64,000 nucleotides of DNA. It comes from Channallabes apus (lineage: Eukaryota > Chordata > Actinopteri > Siluriformes > Clariidae). Both the position numbers and the translations under genes were made by a program. The notes beneath the pieces are model-generated. The model was not told where the DNA came from, searched no databases, and saw nothing but the letters and a program-made list of their open reading frames with translations. The stretch spans positions 3,778,401-3,842,400 of the forward strand of contig CM060125.1 in the NCBI GenBank assembly GCA_030522415.1, given 5' to 3'. Below are positions 9,033-20,589 of this stretch, piece after piece; position 1 is the first letter of the stretch, and each line of letters opens with the position of its first letter.

Positions 9033-10740
9033 GATAGTAATGCCTGTGCATGTGGCCTTGATGACGTACTGTATTTTTGACAGTATTTTCACGCACAGCA
9101 TTCGTAGCCGTAATTTCTGAACACGTACAGTATACTCGTGTTTCTGCCTCTACCTGTACTCGGAAAATTGTTCTAATACTGTTCTGCAAATTGTTTTTAC
9201 GGTACTGCTGGCCCTCCCAGTCATGTCAAAGCGGGTTAACAACTTTGTTGATGACTTTGATAAAAGATAATTTTGTGGAACATCCATGGAAAAAAAAGGC
9301 AATTTTTTTTCTCGTAGCCTTTATTTCTCCTGAAACCCAAAGTCCTATGTTGTAACTTGTAATTTATTTGTGCTATTTCTGTTTATTAGCACTGGATACC
9401 TACTGAACTTCATTTAAGCATGAAGACTAACGGCAAGTTTAAAGTACAGGGCATCGACGGTATTAGATGTTCTTTTTAGAAATACAGACAAAATGCAACA
9501 ATTAATATCACCTGGGTACAAACGATATGACATTAAAGCGCGATCCTAGTGACAATATTTGCATCTTAAAGCCATCAACAATTTCCTTTTTCAGAGGCAA
9601 GGTTAGCACAAACACCAGGAGAAATACTGTACATGTCTTTTTACTGCCACCTATTGCTGACTTTTATAATAGACATTTCAATATAGATTATTCAGTCAAC
9701 AGCTGCTCCAGATGATACTTGGGAACAAATGGTCATCATTAAACAAGTGAACAGAAAATTCAGTAGATTAAACTACTGTGGATGGTATTACAGCTAGACT
9801 GGACTGTAATTAGACTACCAAGAACTGTTCAGACGCAAGTGTAACAGTTGATAAATTCAGTATAATATGACAGATTTACAGTTAAAACTAATGCCCAGTG
9901 ATGTCCATCACCAAGGTCCTTTTAACACTTCTTTACTCTATAGTATACAGTTACAGAATAGAATTTATTTCTAATTGCACTAGCCACTATCCCACAGAAA
10001 AGGATAGGTTCAGCCTGGGCACACTACAAAAAGATTTTTCCCCCTGCTCCTGCCACTGTGTCCTTGATTTTTGTTTCCTATGGTGTTTAATTACAGATAA
10101 CTGAATGACTAGCATGCAGAGTGAGCTTAGTTAAGCATAGGCTGCAAGGGAAAAGTTTCCAAAGAACTTTTGAAGTGCTCTTGTGAGACAAACCTGTCTG
10201 ACTTTGCTTGGAAGATTGTGATTTTGAAGTCTAACAGTGGCTAGTAATCTGAGAGAGTGTATTTGTCTTGCCATCCGGCTTTCAAGACAGTCTTAAAAAT
10301 ATAAAGGTGTCGCAATCTATTTCCTTCTTTCAAAGCGTTCAAAGTTTCATGGTAGACGATAAATTACATCTTGTTGATAATCTAGTGTACTGTATCTAGT
10401 TGCCTAAGTCCGATGCACAATAGAAATCTAAAATGTCTGTGGTTTAATAATTTTCTGTTAATTTCATGATGACAAATGTACCATATATTTTTTTTTATTC
10501 TTAAAATGTACAGCATAGCTGCCACCTTTTCAGAAAAGCTTGAAGTGATAGCATTTTGTTTTATGCTAACCATTCACCGTACCCAGCATGCCTCAGGTTC
10601 TGTTTATTCCAAGAGGACAGAGAAAATTACACTATCTGCATTGAGTTTAATGATACTATTTATATGGACTATTTATATTCATAAGGACATTCATTTGTAT
10701 CTAACAAATACACACGCAATATTATGTGTATTGTATGAAG
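9033..10740. other. Intergenic DNA, no gene seen
   Basis: No supported coding sequence or clear repeat. Confidence 0.5.
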
Positions 10741-11090
10741 GCTGGCGGTACAGTGTAGTGGTTAGCACTGTCGCCTTGCACCTCCAGGGTCTGGGTTCGA
10801 TTCCCCGGCCAGGCTCGATTCCCGTCTCTGTGTGCATGGAGTTTGCATGTTCTCCCCGTGCTTGGTGGGTTTCCTCCGGGTACTCCGGTTTCCTCCCACA
10901 GTCCAAAGATATGCAGGTTAGGCTAATTGGCGTTCCCAAATTGCCCGAAGTGTGAGAATGTGTGTGTGCCCTACGATGGATTAGCATCCTGTCCAGGGTG
11001 TACCCTGCCTCGTGCCCTAAGCCTCCTGGGATAGGCTCCAGGTCCCTGTGACACTGAATACAGCATAAAGTGATATAGAAGCTGAGTAAG
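10741..11090 (+). mobile_element. V-SINE copy
   Basis: Near-complete: tRNA-like head with TAGTGGTTAGCACTGTCGCC and GGTTCGATTCC, duplicated GGCTCGATTCC segment, V-domain, and 3' part ending in a short GAATG tail. Confidence 0.9.
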
Positions 11091-11207
11091 TGAATGAATG
11101 TAGGCTAATAAATATATACAGTGCACACATTTAACTTCAGTTAAACATGAAGTGACACTAGGGGTGAAAGCTACTGAAAAAGGAAAAACCTCTACTAATA
11201 CTAATTC

Positions 11208-11265
11208 CAAAGACATGCAGGTTAGGCTAATTGACGTTCCCCAATTGCCTTTAGTGTGTGAATGA
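11208..11265 (+). mobile_element. V-SINE fragment
   Basis: Only the CCAAAGACATGCAGGTTAGG block and the following ~40 bp of the central domain remain. Confidence 0.7.
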
Positions 11266-11733
11266 TATCCATTATGGAAGATATTTGTACCCTGATGAGA
11301 CAGATGACACATGGACGGACCAAAATACCACATGGTTCTAAATAGAACTCTACAACAGATCCTGATCCTTTTAGAATTAATTTGAGAATCAGTTTAAATA
11401 AATAGATACTTTATTGATCCTGAAAGGAAACAGAGAGAGTGAGAGGGATTTCTTATTAGAGGCAGGAAAAAGAACATTTATTTCAGTACCACCAAAATGA
11501 GCCAGTACTTTTTCCCAGCCTGGATGCTGTTTTTCTAGAAAGTGTCAGTGTACCAGCAGGTTTTTATTACAACCGAGCAACTGTGGCAGATTGATTAATT
11601 AAGCCCGGAATTTGTAAAAGCTACAGATACACAGGCACTTCAGGAAGACTGGATATAACTAGGGATACATTAATAGCTTTTTGCTACAGAGCACAAAGAC
11701 ATGCCTCTGTTACCCTTCTACCTTGTTTATGTA

Positions 11734-13109
11734 CAGGTCCTTCTCAAAAAATTTGCATATTGTGATAAAGTTCCTTATTTTCTGTAATGTACTGATAAAC
11801 ATTAGACTTTCATATATTTTAGATTCATTACACACAAACTGAAGTAGTTCAAGCCTTTTATTGTTTTAATATTGATGATTGTGGCATACAGCTCATGAAA
11901 ACCCAAAATCTCAAAAAATTAGCATATTTCATCCGACCAATAAAAGAAAAGTGTTTTGAATACAAAAAAAAGTCAACCTTCAAATAATTATGTTCAGTTC
12001 TGCACTCAATACTTGGTCGGGAATCCTTTTGCAGATTCTTGTGTCTTGTGTCTCTCAACTTTCTCTTCACAATATCCCACAGATTCTCTATGGGGTTCAG
12101 GTCAGGAGACTTGGCAGGCCAATTGAGCACAGTAATACCATGGTCAGTAAACCATTTACCAGTGGTTTTGGCACTGTGAGCAGGTGCCAGGTCGTGCAGA
12201 AAAATGAAATCTTCATCTCCATAAAGCTTTTCAGCAGATGGAAGCATGAAGTGCTCCAAAATCTCCTGATAGCTAGCTGCATTGACCCTGCCCTTGATAG
12301 AACACAGTGGACCAACACCAGCAGCTGACATGGCACCCCAGACCATCACTGACTGTGGGTACTTGACACTGGACTTCAGGCATTTTGGCATTTCCCTCTC
12401 CCCAGTCTTCCTCCAGACTCTGGCACCTTGATTTCCCAATGACATGCAAAATTTGCAACCTGTAGCCCATTTCCTGCACACGCCTGTACACGGTGGCTCT
12501 GGATGTTTCTACTCCAGACTCAGTCCACTGCTTCCGCAGGTCCCCCAAGGTCTGGAATCGGTCCTTCTCCACAATCTTCCTCAGGACCCGGTCACCTCTT
12601 CTCGTTGTGCAGCGTTTTCTGCCACACTTTTTCCTTCCCACAGACTTCCCACTGAGGTGCCTTGATACAGCACTCTGGGAACAGCCTATTCGTTCAGAAA
12701 TGTCTTTCTGTGTCTTACCCTCTTGCTTGAGGGTGTCAATGATGGCCTTCTGGACAGCAGTCAGGTCGGCAGTCTTACCCATGATTGCGGTTTTGAGTAA
12801 TGAACCAGGCTGGGAGTTTTTAAAAGCCTCAGGAATCTTTTGCAGGTGTTTAGAGTTAATTAGTTGATTCCGATGATTAGGTTAATAGCTCGTTTAGAGA
12901 ACCTTTTCATGATATGCTGATTTGAGATAGGGATTTTGGGTTTTCATGAGCTGTATGCCACAATCATCAATATTAAAACAATAATATTTTTAAAAAAAAC
13001 TTCAGTTTGTGTGTAATGAATCTAAAATATATGAAAGTCTAATTTTATCAGTACATTACAGAAAATAATGAACTTTATCACAATATGCTAATTTATTTAG
13101 AAGGACCTG
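11734..13109 (-). mobile_element. Tc1-like element, deleted copy
   Basis: The ends CAGGTCCTTCT... and ...AGAAGGACCTG are inverted and flanked by TA (11732-11733, 13110-13111). A second, inner inverted pair (TTTTCATGAGCTGTATGCCA and its complement) is present, as in nested-TIR Tc1 families of fish. The transposase lies on the - strand. Confidence 0.9.
12000..12782 (-). pseudogene. Tc1 transposase with two internal deletions
   Basis: The start MGKTADLTAVQKA at 12782 and the paired HTH region (SQSAVSRHLSGKSVGRKK) are readable. A deletion near 12440-12450 fuses the DNA-binding half out of frame to the catalytic half (KYPQSVMVWGAMSAAG, HDLAPAHSAKTTGKW, SPDLNPIENLW). A second deletion near 12030-12050 removes the C-terminus. 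The first catalytic Asp segment (TDES-type) is missing. Inactive. Confidence 0.85.
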
Positions 13110-13111
13110 TA

Positions 13112-14244
13112 TATCTTTATGTTTTACTTAGGCACATGTTCACATTATAGCTTGAAATTACAATGACAATGTTTTACCCTAATGTGCCATCGATCTGATG
13201 TTTGATCACTTTCGTATGTGGTCCTGGAGCAGATATATATGACATGTGGTCATGTGACTTGAATGTAAATGGTCAGATCAGAATTCATGTGACTTGTTAC
13301 CTTTTTGTAAGCAATAGCTGTTAAAAAAGATAAAGCTAAGCATCTGGCTTGTACGTCCTGCTTCTGAACCACAACAAATAAAGCAGACTAACTGCTTGGT
13401 ATCCTCCAGAGCAAAATCTCAAGCATCCAAATGGTGCAAGGAATGACTTATCGATGTGCGCATGCGTGCCATTTCAGAAGACAGACAAATCCACATTAGA
13501 GTCAGATAAAAGTCACTTGTATTTATGAATGTGAACCATAATTAATGTGCAAATCCAATCTGACCAAAAAAACTAGAATTGCACAATGTGGATGGTAATG
13601 TTAATGTAGCCATAGTGACCGTGAAAGCAGCACATGCATGTCCTTACGTTCCTGGCTACTCCTGTATTCAATAAACCATTGTAAATTACACATTAGCAGG
13701 CCTTGTTATCTTGGACTGAGTAGGGTTTCAGTGTAGAAGCTGAGGATTTTTTAAAGTCATGAAAATGCTTCTGCACAGCTCTAAGGAAAGTTCATTCAGT
13801 TGTCTTTGCTGCTTCAAAATCCTGAATTGTCAGTGGATAATAGACACTGATCAAGATAAATACCGATGTTAGCAACAAACTGCTTGCTGCATTTATCCCT
13901 GGAATTTCTCCCCATTTTCCACCACTTTGGTCACACTAATGCCCATCACTAGGCAGCGCTACCTTAATATACAACAGCTACCAGATGGGGATGTGCACAT
14001 GCTTCCTCTGAAAGCATGTTCTTTTTTTTTTTTAACATACAACTTCTTATTGTCCCTGTGATTGAGTTTGTGTAAACTAATCTCTACCATTCAGAGATGA
14101 TTTTGCTCTTTTGGCTCGCAGCCATGTGGCATCATGGCCAATAACAGTTTTAATGTGTTTCTTTTTTTTTCTTTTTTTTTTATCAATAATTGAGAAATAC
14201 TTTCAGATCTCTGTCTTTCTTGTCATATGATTATTTATGTAAAA
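13112..14244. other. Intergenic DNA, no gene seen
   Basis: No supported coding sequence. Poly-T runs lie at 14020-14035 and 14160-14182. Confidence 0.5.
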
Positions 14245-15702
14245 GAGAAAAAAAACTCCAAACCTACATGGCCCTGTGTGAAAAAGTGATTGCCTCCCTT
14301 GTTAAAAAATAACTTAACTGTGGTTTATCACACCTGAGTTCAATTTCTGTAGTCACCCCCAGGCCTGATTACTGCCACACCTGTTTCAATCCAGAAATCA
14401 CTTAAATAGGAGCTACCTGACACAGAGAAGTAGACCAAAAGCACCTCAAAAGCTAGACATCATGCCAAGATCCAAAGAAATTCAGGAACAAATGAGAACA
14501 AAAGTAATTGAGATCTATCAGTCTGGTAAAGGTTATAAAGCCATTTCTAAAGCTTTGGGACTCCAGCGAACCACAGTGAGAGCCATTATCCACAAATGGC
14601 AAAAACATGGAACAGTGGTGAACCTTCCCAGGAGTGGCCGGCCGACCAAAATTACCCCAAGAGCGCAGAGACAACTCATCCGAGAGGCCACAAAAGACCC
14701 CAGGACAACATCTAAAGAACTGCAGGCCTCACTTGCCTCAATTAAGGTCAGTGTTCACGACTCCACCATAAGAAAGAGACCGGGCAAAAACGGCCTGCAT
14801 GGCAGATTTCCAAGGCGCAAACCACTTTTAAGCAAAAAGAACATTAAGGCTCGTCTCAATTTAGCTAAAAAACATCTCAATGATTGCCAAGACTTTTGGG
14901 AAAATACCTTGTGGACCGACGAGACAAAAGTTGAACTTTTTGGAAGGTGCGTGTCCCGTTACATCTGGCGTAAAAGTAACACAGCATTTCAGAAAAAGAA
15001 CATCATACCAACAGTAAAATATGGTGGTGGTAGTGTGATGGTCTGGGGTTGTTTTGCTGCTTCAGGACCTGGAAGGCTTGCTGTGATAGATGGAACCATG
15101 AATTCTACTGTCTACCAAAAAATCCTGAAGGAGAATGTCCGGCCATCTGTTCGTCAACTCAAGCTGAAGCGATCTTGGGTGCTGCAGCAGGACAATGACC
15201 CAAAACACACCAGCAAATCCACCTCTGAATGGCTGAAGAAAAACAAAATGAAGACTTTGGAGTGGCCTAGTCAAAGTCCTGACCTGAATCCTATTGAGAT
15301 GTTGTGGCATGACCTTAAAAAGGCGGTTCATGCTAGAAAACCCTCAAATAAAGCTGAATTACAACAATTCTGCACAGATGAGTGGGCCAAAATTCCTCCA
15401 GAGCGCTGTAAAAGACTCGTTGCAAGTTATCGCAAATGCTTGATTGCAGTTATTGCTGCTAAGGGTGGCACAACCAGTTATTAGGTTCAGGGGGCAATTA
15501 CTTTTTCACACAGGTCCATGTAGGTTTGGATTTTTTTTCTCCCTAAATAATAAAACCCCTCATTTAAAAACTGCATTTTGTGTTTACTTGTGTTATCTTT
15601 GACTAATAGTTAAATGTGTTTGATGATCAGAAACATTTTGTGTGACAAACATGCAAAAGAATAAGAAATCAGGAGGGGGGCAAATAGTTTTTCACACCAC
15701 TG
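14245..15702 (+). mobile_element. Tc1-like element with intact transposase, left end lost
   Basis: The right terminus ...TTTTTCACACCACTG is followed by TA (15703-15704). The inner inverted pair CCTACATGG.CCTGTGTGAAAAAGT and its complement (15500-15530) is present. The left outer repeat expected ~180 bp upstream is absent; the sequence before 14245 is unrelated poly-T DNA. Confidence 0.85.
14462..15484 (+). CDS. Full-length Tc1-like DD34E transposase
   Basis: 340 codons without a stop or frameshift, the usual Tc1 length. The N-terminal paired-type HTH pair spans about residues 1-110, with GRPTK (59-63) as the AT-hook-like linker. The catalytic triad is D153 (WTDETK), D244 (QQDNDPKHT) and E279 (SPDLNPIE), with 34 residues between the second D and E. 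A glycine-rich box (YGGGSVMVWG) lies at about 187-196. It would cut and paste Tc1 DNA at TA in the nucleus. Because the left terminal repeat is gone, this copy probably cannot move itself but might act in trans on relatives. A few substitutions, such as RKRPGKN near residue 107, may lower activity. Confidence 0.9.
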   Translation: MPRSKEIQEQMRTKVIEIYQSGKGYKAISKALGLQRTTVRAIIHKWQKHGTVVNLPRSGRPTKITPRAQRQLIREATKDPRTTSKELQASLASIKVSVHDSTIRKRPGKNGLHGRFPRRKPLLSKKNIKARLNLAKKHLNDCQDFWENTLWTDETKVELFGRCVSRYIWRKSNTAFQKKNIIPTVKYGGGSVMVWGCFAASGPGRLAVIDGTMNSTVYQKILKENVRPSVRQLKLKRSWVLQQDNDPKHTSKSTSEWLKKNKMKTLEWPSQSPDLNPIEMLWHDLKKAVHARKPSNKAELQQFCTDEWAKIPPERCKRLVASYRKCLIAVIAAKGGTTSY

Positions 15703-15704
15703 TA

Positions 15705-16136
15705 TATCAATATATGGTCACATGGTAATGGATGCTTATCAGAATTTTTTTAATAAATTAGCATGGTTTCAGACCATTATTGGACACTGGCATCATAAAT
15801 GTACCCTCAGTTATAACATGTGATGGTATGTAAGTGATTCAATACTCACTGATTAAGACTCACTGATATACAAACACATACACCTCAAAAAGGAGGAAAC
15901 CTGAAAACAACTAAATGGACATGCAAGGTCAAAAGCGCCTTGCTACCCTTGTTGGGAAGTTCAAGTTCCCACCATGATGTCAAACCTGAAATTTAGCCCC
16001 AAAACCGGACTAAAACAAAACAGTCCCAAAGGAACTCCCCTGGGAAAATAAAGGTACAATAAATTTCTATATGCTGACTTTTCTGGGTGGCAAGATCTCA
16101 ATGGTTTATTTACGAATGCAATACTATACTAGTTTT
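15705..16136. other. Intergenic DNA, no gene seen
   Basis: No coding sequence or clear repeat. Confidence 0.5.
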
Positions 16137-16502
16137 CATTAATTCATTCATCTTCTATACCGCTTTATCCTGTATTAGGGTCGCGGGGACCTGGAGCCTA
16201 TCCCAGGAGACTCAGGGCACGAGGCAGGGTACACCCTGGACAGCGTGCCAATCCATCGCAGAGCACACACACACACACACACTCATTCACACACTATGGT
16301 CAATTTGGGAACGCCAATTAGCCTAATCTGCATATCTTTGGACTGTGGGAGGAAACCGGAGTACCTGGAGGAAACCCACCTAGCACAGGGAGAACATGCA
16401 AACTCCATGCACACAGAGACGGGAATCGAGCCTGGCCGCAAATCGAACCCGGACCCTGGAGGTGCAAGGCGACGGTGCTAACCACTACACCACCGTGCCG
16501 CC
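16137..16502 (-). mobile_element. V-SINE copy with 14-bp target duplication
   Basis: A complete element on the - strand, flanked by perfect ACTATACTAGTTTT repeats (16123-16136 and 16503-16516). Confidence 0.95.
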
Positions 16503-16516
16503 ACTATACTAGTTTT

Positions 16517-16893
16517 AAAGAAAATTAATTAAGAAATAAATTCTGAATTCCTCACTAGATAATTTTTTATATATTTTTAAGTTATTTAGGGTTTTTTTCT
16601 TTCTAGCATGTACATATCAGGATGCATTGGAACCTTGGTTTAGGACAGGTTGGAGAATGCTACCTGCTCAACATTGGGCACAAACAGACACTTGGTTATG
16701 GTTTGATTTATTAAATTAAATATTAATTAATTATTACATCCCATAATGAATAGGAAGCAGATTTAGAGCCCTGATGGTGGCCAGAGGAAAAAATCTTTGA
16801 AACGAACCAGACATGAAAACATCCTCTTTCTAATAGCACTAGATTAAATTTTAGACATTTAAAATGGAATTCTAAATAATAACACTATAGCTA
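16517..16893. other. Intergenic DNA, no gene seen
   Basis: AT-rich; nothing recognised. Confidence 0.5.
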
Positions 16894-16895
16894 TA

Positions 16896-18316
16896 CACTG
16901 CGTTCCAAATTATTACGCAAATGATATCTTTCTCTGATTTTCATAATTAGTAAATGCAAATGACAGTCAGTCAATTTTCTTGTCATCTATTAGGGTATAA
17001 TTTGAATTTTATTGAACAAACCTCCTAATGATAACAATATTTATTTTAAAAATAAAAAACTGAAAATGCACTGTTCCAAATTATTATGCACAAAAGAGTT
17101 AAAACATTTTATGGGTTGTAAAGAACTGAAAATAGGCTTTTGTTGAATTTGTAGCATTAGGAGGTCATATTTACTGAAATCTAAAGCTATTTCAATCAAA
17201 AACATCCTAACATGACATGTTACATCTTAACATAGGACCCCTTCTTTGATATCACCTTCATAATTCTTGTATCCATTGAACTTGTGAGTTTTAGGACAGT
17301 TTCTGCTTGAATTTCTTTGCGGGATGTCAGAATAGCCTCCCAGAGCTGCTGTTTTGATGTGAACTGCCTCCCACCCTCATACTGTAGATCTTTTGAGGAT
17401 TCTCCAAAGGTTTTCAATGGGTTTGAGGTCAGGGGAGGATGGTGGCCACACCATGAGTTTATCATCTTTTATGCCCATAGCAGCCAATGACTTGGTCAAT
17501 CAATGTACTTTGCAGAGGTAATTTTCACACCTTCAGGGACCCCACAGGGCTCTCTCCCCCTGATTCTGGCCCAAAACATGACTCCGACACCTCCTTGTTG
17601 ACATTGCAGCCTTGTTGGGACATGATGGCCATCCACCAACCATCCACTACTCCATCCATCTGGACCATCCAGGGTTGCACGGCACTCATCAGTAAACAAG
17701 ACTGTTTGAAAACTTGTCTTCATGTATGCCTGGGTCCACTGCAACCGTTTCTGCTTGTGAGCATTGGTTAGGGGCTGAATAGTAGGTTTATGCACAACTG
17801 CAAGCCTCTAAAGGATCCTACACCTTGAGGTTCGCGGGACTCCAGAGGCACCAGCAGCTTCAAATACCTGTTTGCTGCTTTGTAATGGCATTTCAGCAGC
17901 TGCTCTCTTAATCTGATGAATTTGTCTGGCAGAAACCTTCTTCATTCTGCCTTCATCTGCACGAACCTGTCTGTGCTCTGAATCAGCCACGAATGCCTTC
18001 ACAGTACGATGAGTTTTCATGAAATATCTAATGTTTTCATACCTTGTCCAATTTGACGGTTTTCGGCAGCAGAGATCCTTTTTCTTTCCCATATTGCTTG
18101 AAACCTGCGGCCTGCTTAATAATGTGGAACAACCTTCTTCAGTACTTTTTCTGTAATTGGGCTCATCTGGTAAACTAATTATCACACGTGTCTGAGATTC
18201 ATTTCAGTGATCCAAAGAGCCCTGAGACGCAATACCATCCATGAGTTTAATTAAAAAACTAAACATTTAATGTTTGACACTTACATCCAATTTGCATAAT
18301 AATTTGGAACACAGTG
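16896..18316 (-). mobile_element. Tc1/mariner-like element, TTCCAAATTATTA family
   Basis: The termini CACTGCGTTCCAAATTATTA... and ...TAATAATTTGGAACACAGTG are inverted and flanked by TA (16894-16895, 18317-18318). A deleted sister copy is at 54269-54860. Confidence 0.9.
17220..18185 (-). pseudogene. Frameshifted Tc1/mariner-like transposase
   Basis: Three - strand frames in order carry an N-terminal half with VSARQIHQIKRAAAEMP (18185-17808), a middle with QTVLFTDECRATLDGPDGW, the first catalytic Asp region (17795-17496), and a C-terminal piece with SNPLKTFGESS (17465-17220) where SPDLNPIENVW would be expected. The frame breaks make it inactive. Confidence 0.8.
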
Positions 18317-18571
18317 TAATAGTGAAATGAAAAAGGTATAAAATTGTATATGAGATTGTAGATATATAATATAATCATGGCTTAACTCTAGAATAAAGCA
18401 GTGAAATTGATCTGTTTATGTTTGTTCTCAGGGTGTCCAGATCTGACATGGCATTTTATGCGTAAAGAGTCGAGCTGTTAAAGATTTCCACAAAGTGCGC
18501 TGGAGCGTAAAAGCGCGCGTCCAACCAGCGGCCATAAAACGCGCCGCACACGACGTACTGTAGAGTAAAGC

Positions 18572-18578
18572 ATAAAAA
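18572..18578 (+). promoter_or_regulatory. TATA-like box upstream of rxfp3
   Basis: ATAAAAA lies in a GC-richer patch about 275 bp before the start codon. A transcript starting near 18600 would have a ~250-nt leader. Weak evidence. Confidence 0.3.
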
Positions 18579-18631
18579 CCACTCTCGCAGAGAGAGACCG
18601 AGAGAAGGAGAGCAGCTCAGGTCCGCTGTCC

Positions 18632-19076
18632 ATGCTTTACAAACTTGAAACGGGATTTTTTTTTTTTTGGCGCACCAGGAGTGTTTTAACCTTTAAATTT
18701 TTAGTTATTTAAGTGAGCTCTGTTTTGTTTGTACTGTTTATTATTATTATTATTATTATTATTATTTATGTGCGCACATGGGAAGTATGACATTACGAGT
18801 GTTTCACGAGTTAACACGAAGCACGCAGCGGATACAATGAGCGTCGGCGATGCAGAACAGCTCTGGAGCACGCGACACCACCGAGCGCAACGTCAGTTTG
18901 ATGCTCAACAAAAGCGCGAACCAGTCCTGGGCGGATTTCCCGGAGCTCGCCGAGAGGAGCGACTTGGTGAGCGACGGGTCAGCCGTGCTGCGCATCCTCA
19001 TCTCCACCATTTACTCGGTGGTGTGCGCGCTCGGTTTGGTCGGCAACCTGCTCGTCCTGCATCTCATGAAATCTAA
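18632..19076 (+). promoter_or_regulatory. Three upstream ORFs in the rxfp3 leader
   Basis: Upstream ATGs open 18632-18712 (26 codons), 18778-18840 (in frame with rxfp3, closed by TGA ten bases before its ATG) and 18768-19076 (another frame, re-entered by an ATG at 18837, overlapping the receptor start). Overlapping uORFs usually damp main-ORF translation. This holds only if transcription starts upstream of 18632. Confidence 0.45.
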
Positions 19077-20052
19077 ACACGCATGGAAAAAATCGTCCAT
19101 CAACCTGTTTGTGACCGGGCTAGCGGTGACCGACTTCCAGTTCGTGCTCACGTTGCCGTTCTGGGCGGTGGAAAACGCGCTGGATTTTACGTGGCCTTTT
19201 GGTAGGGCGATGTGCAAGATCGTGTCGTATGTCACAGCTACCAGCATGTACGCCAGCGTGTTCTTCCTGACCGCCATGAGTGTGGAGAGGTACCGCTCCG
19301 TGGCGTCGGCGCTGAAGAGCGGCCGCAGGCGCAAACGTCCGTCTGCGCGCTGTGTTAGCGCCGTGATCTGGGCAGCTGCAGTGGTGGCCGCGTTACCTCA
19401 TGCCATTTTCTCCACCACAGCCACCGTGTCCAACGAGGACCTGTGCTTGGTGAAGTTCCCCGATCGCAACAGTAACGCGCAGTTCTGGCTCGGCCTCTAT
19501 CACGCTCAGAAGGTACTGCTCGGCTTCCTGGTGCCTTTCGGGATCATTTCAGTGTGTTACCTGCTGTTGCTGCGCTTCGTAACGCACAAGCGCGCCAACG
19601 CGTCCAGCGCAAGGAGGCGCTCCAAAGTGACCAAATCAGTAACCATCGTGGTGCTGTGCTTCTTCTTGTGCTGGCTGCCCAACCAGGCACTGACCGCATG
19701 GGGCATCCTTATCAAGCTGAACGCCGTGCACTTTAGCTACGAGTACTACACCGCGCAGGTTTACGTGTTCCCAGTGACCGTGTGCCTCGCGCACTCCAAC
19801 AGCTGCCTCAACCCGCTGCTCTACTGTCTCATGAGGAGGGAGTTCAGGAAGGCGCTCAGGGATCTCTTCTGGCAGATCACCTCGCCCTCCAGTACCAACA
19901 CGCGACCCTTCACGCCCTCCAGCAAACCAGAGCATGAGAAACAGGCGCGCTCTGTGGTGCCGCTGATCACACCCGACCCTGGCCTCGTCTTCTACCCGCC
20001 CGGCGTTGTGGTGTATAACGGCAGAAATGATGTTTTGCCGAACAGCACTTAG
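18850..20052 (+). CDS. rxfp3: Relaxin-3 receptor (RXFP3-type class A GPCR)
   Basis: 400 residues in one exon, against 469 in human RXFP3. It has a short N-terminus with four N-glycosylation sequons (N3, N14, N20, N24), seven hydrophobic segments, the C122-C199 disulfide pair, E-R-Y at 146-148 after TM3, CWLPNQ in TM6 (274-279) and NPLLY in TM7 (321-325). W105, E108 and D112 (FWAVENALDF) and E197 match residues I recall as relaxin-3 contacts in human. The C-tail keeps RPFTPSSKPEHE and YPPGVVVY. It is a Gi-coupled plasma-membrane neuropeptide receptor. An in-frame TGA at 18838-18840 rules out an earlier start. Its position beside slc45a2 supports orthology to RXFP3, but teleosts have several rxfp3 paralogues and the exact one is not settled here. 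Confidence 0.95.
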   Translation: MQNSSGARDTTERNVSLMLNKSANQSWADFPELAERSDLVSDGSAVLRILISTIYSVVCALGLVGNLLVLHLMKSKHAWKKSSINLFVTGLAVTDFQFVLTLPFWAVENALDFTWPFGRAMCKIVSYVTATSMYASVFFLTAMSVERYRSVASALKSGRRRKRPSARCVSAVIWAAAVVAALPHAIFSTTATVSNEDLCLVKFPDRNSNAQFWLGLYHAQKVLLGFLVPFGIISVCYLLLLRFVTHKRANASSARRRSKVTKSVTIVVLCFFLCWLPNQALTAWGILIKLNAVHFSYEYYTAQVYVFPVTVCLAHSNSCLNPLLYCLMRREFRKALRDLFWQITSPSSTNTRPFTPSSKPEHEKQARSVVPLITPDPGLVFYPPGVVVYNGRNDVLPNST

Positions 20053-20574
20053 ACTGGACATGAAATAAGTTAATAGGAGATCATGTTGATGTTGCTTTTC
20101 GCTGACCAAATAACAGAAACTTTAAAAGGGCTCCCAGGAAATGTTATGGAGCCGAATTCTAACACGAACTCACAGGAGAACATTCATCGATTCATTCATT
20201 CATTATCAAGAACAAAATATATTGTTTTTTTTACCCACATTAATCAAAAGAATGAATTAAGTATTTGTATTATTTATTTGTTAAATTTATTTGTTAATTT
20301 AATTGTTATTTTTTATTTTAAATTTTTTTTTTCTCCTTTGACTCTATAAACAAAATGAAGTAAATGTAAATCTCAAGCAGCTGCTTCTTAAGTTTTACTT
20401 TTTGTTTCTTTGTTTAATAATACAGAGGACATGTTACGGGTGTGTACAGTTTGTCTAAGTGTAAGTTTTTGGTAATTATCTGTGTTTAGGTCAAGTATTA
20501 ATCAAACATTGTGTGTCATAAACATACAGTATGCCTTGAAGAGAGTAAAAAATCTTCTAAACAACTAATATTGA

Positions 20575-20580
20575 AATAAA
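20575..20580 (+). promoter_or_regulatory. Candidate poly(A) signal of rxfp3
   Basis: AATAAA about 520 bp past the stop codon. Other A/T-rich candidates exist nearby. Confidence 0.4.
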
Positions 20581-20589
20581 GCAAGTACA

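Noticed and set aside
19011..19334. Antisense ORFs across rxfp3
   Set aside because: Shadows of the receptor exon; no independent support.
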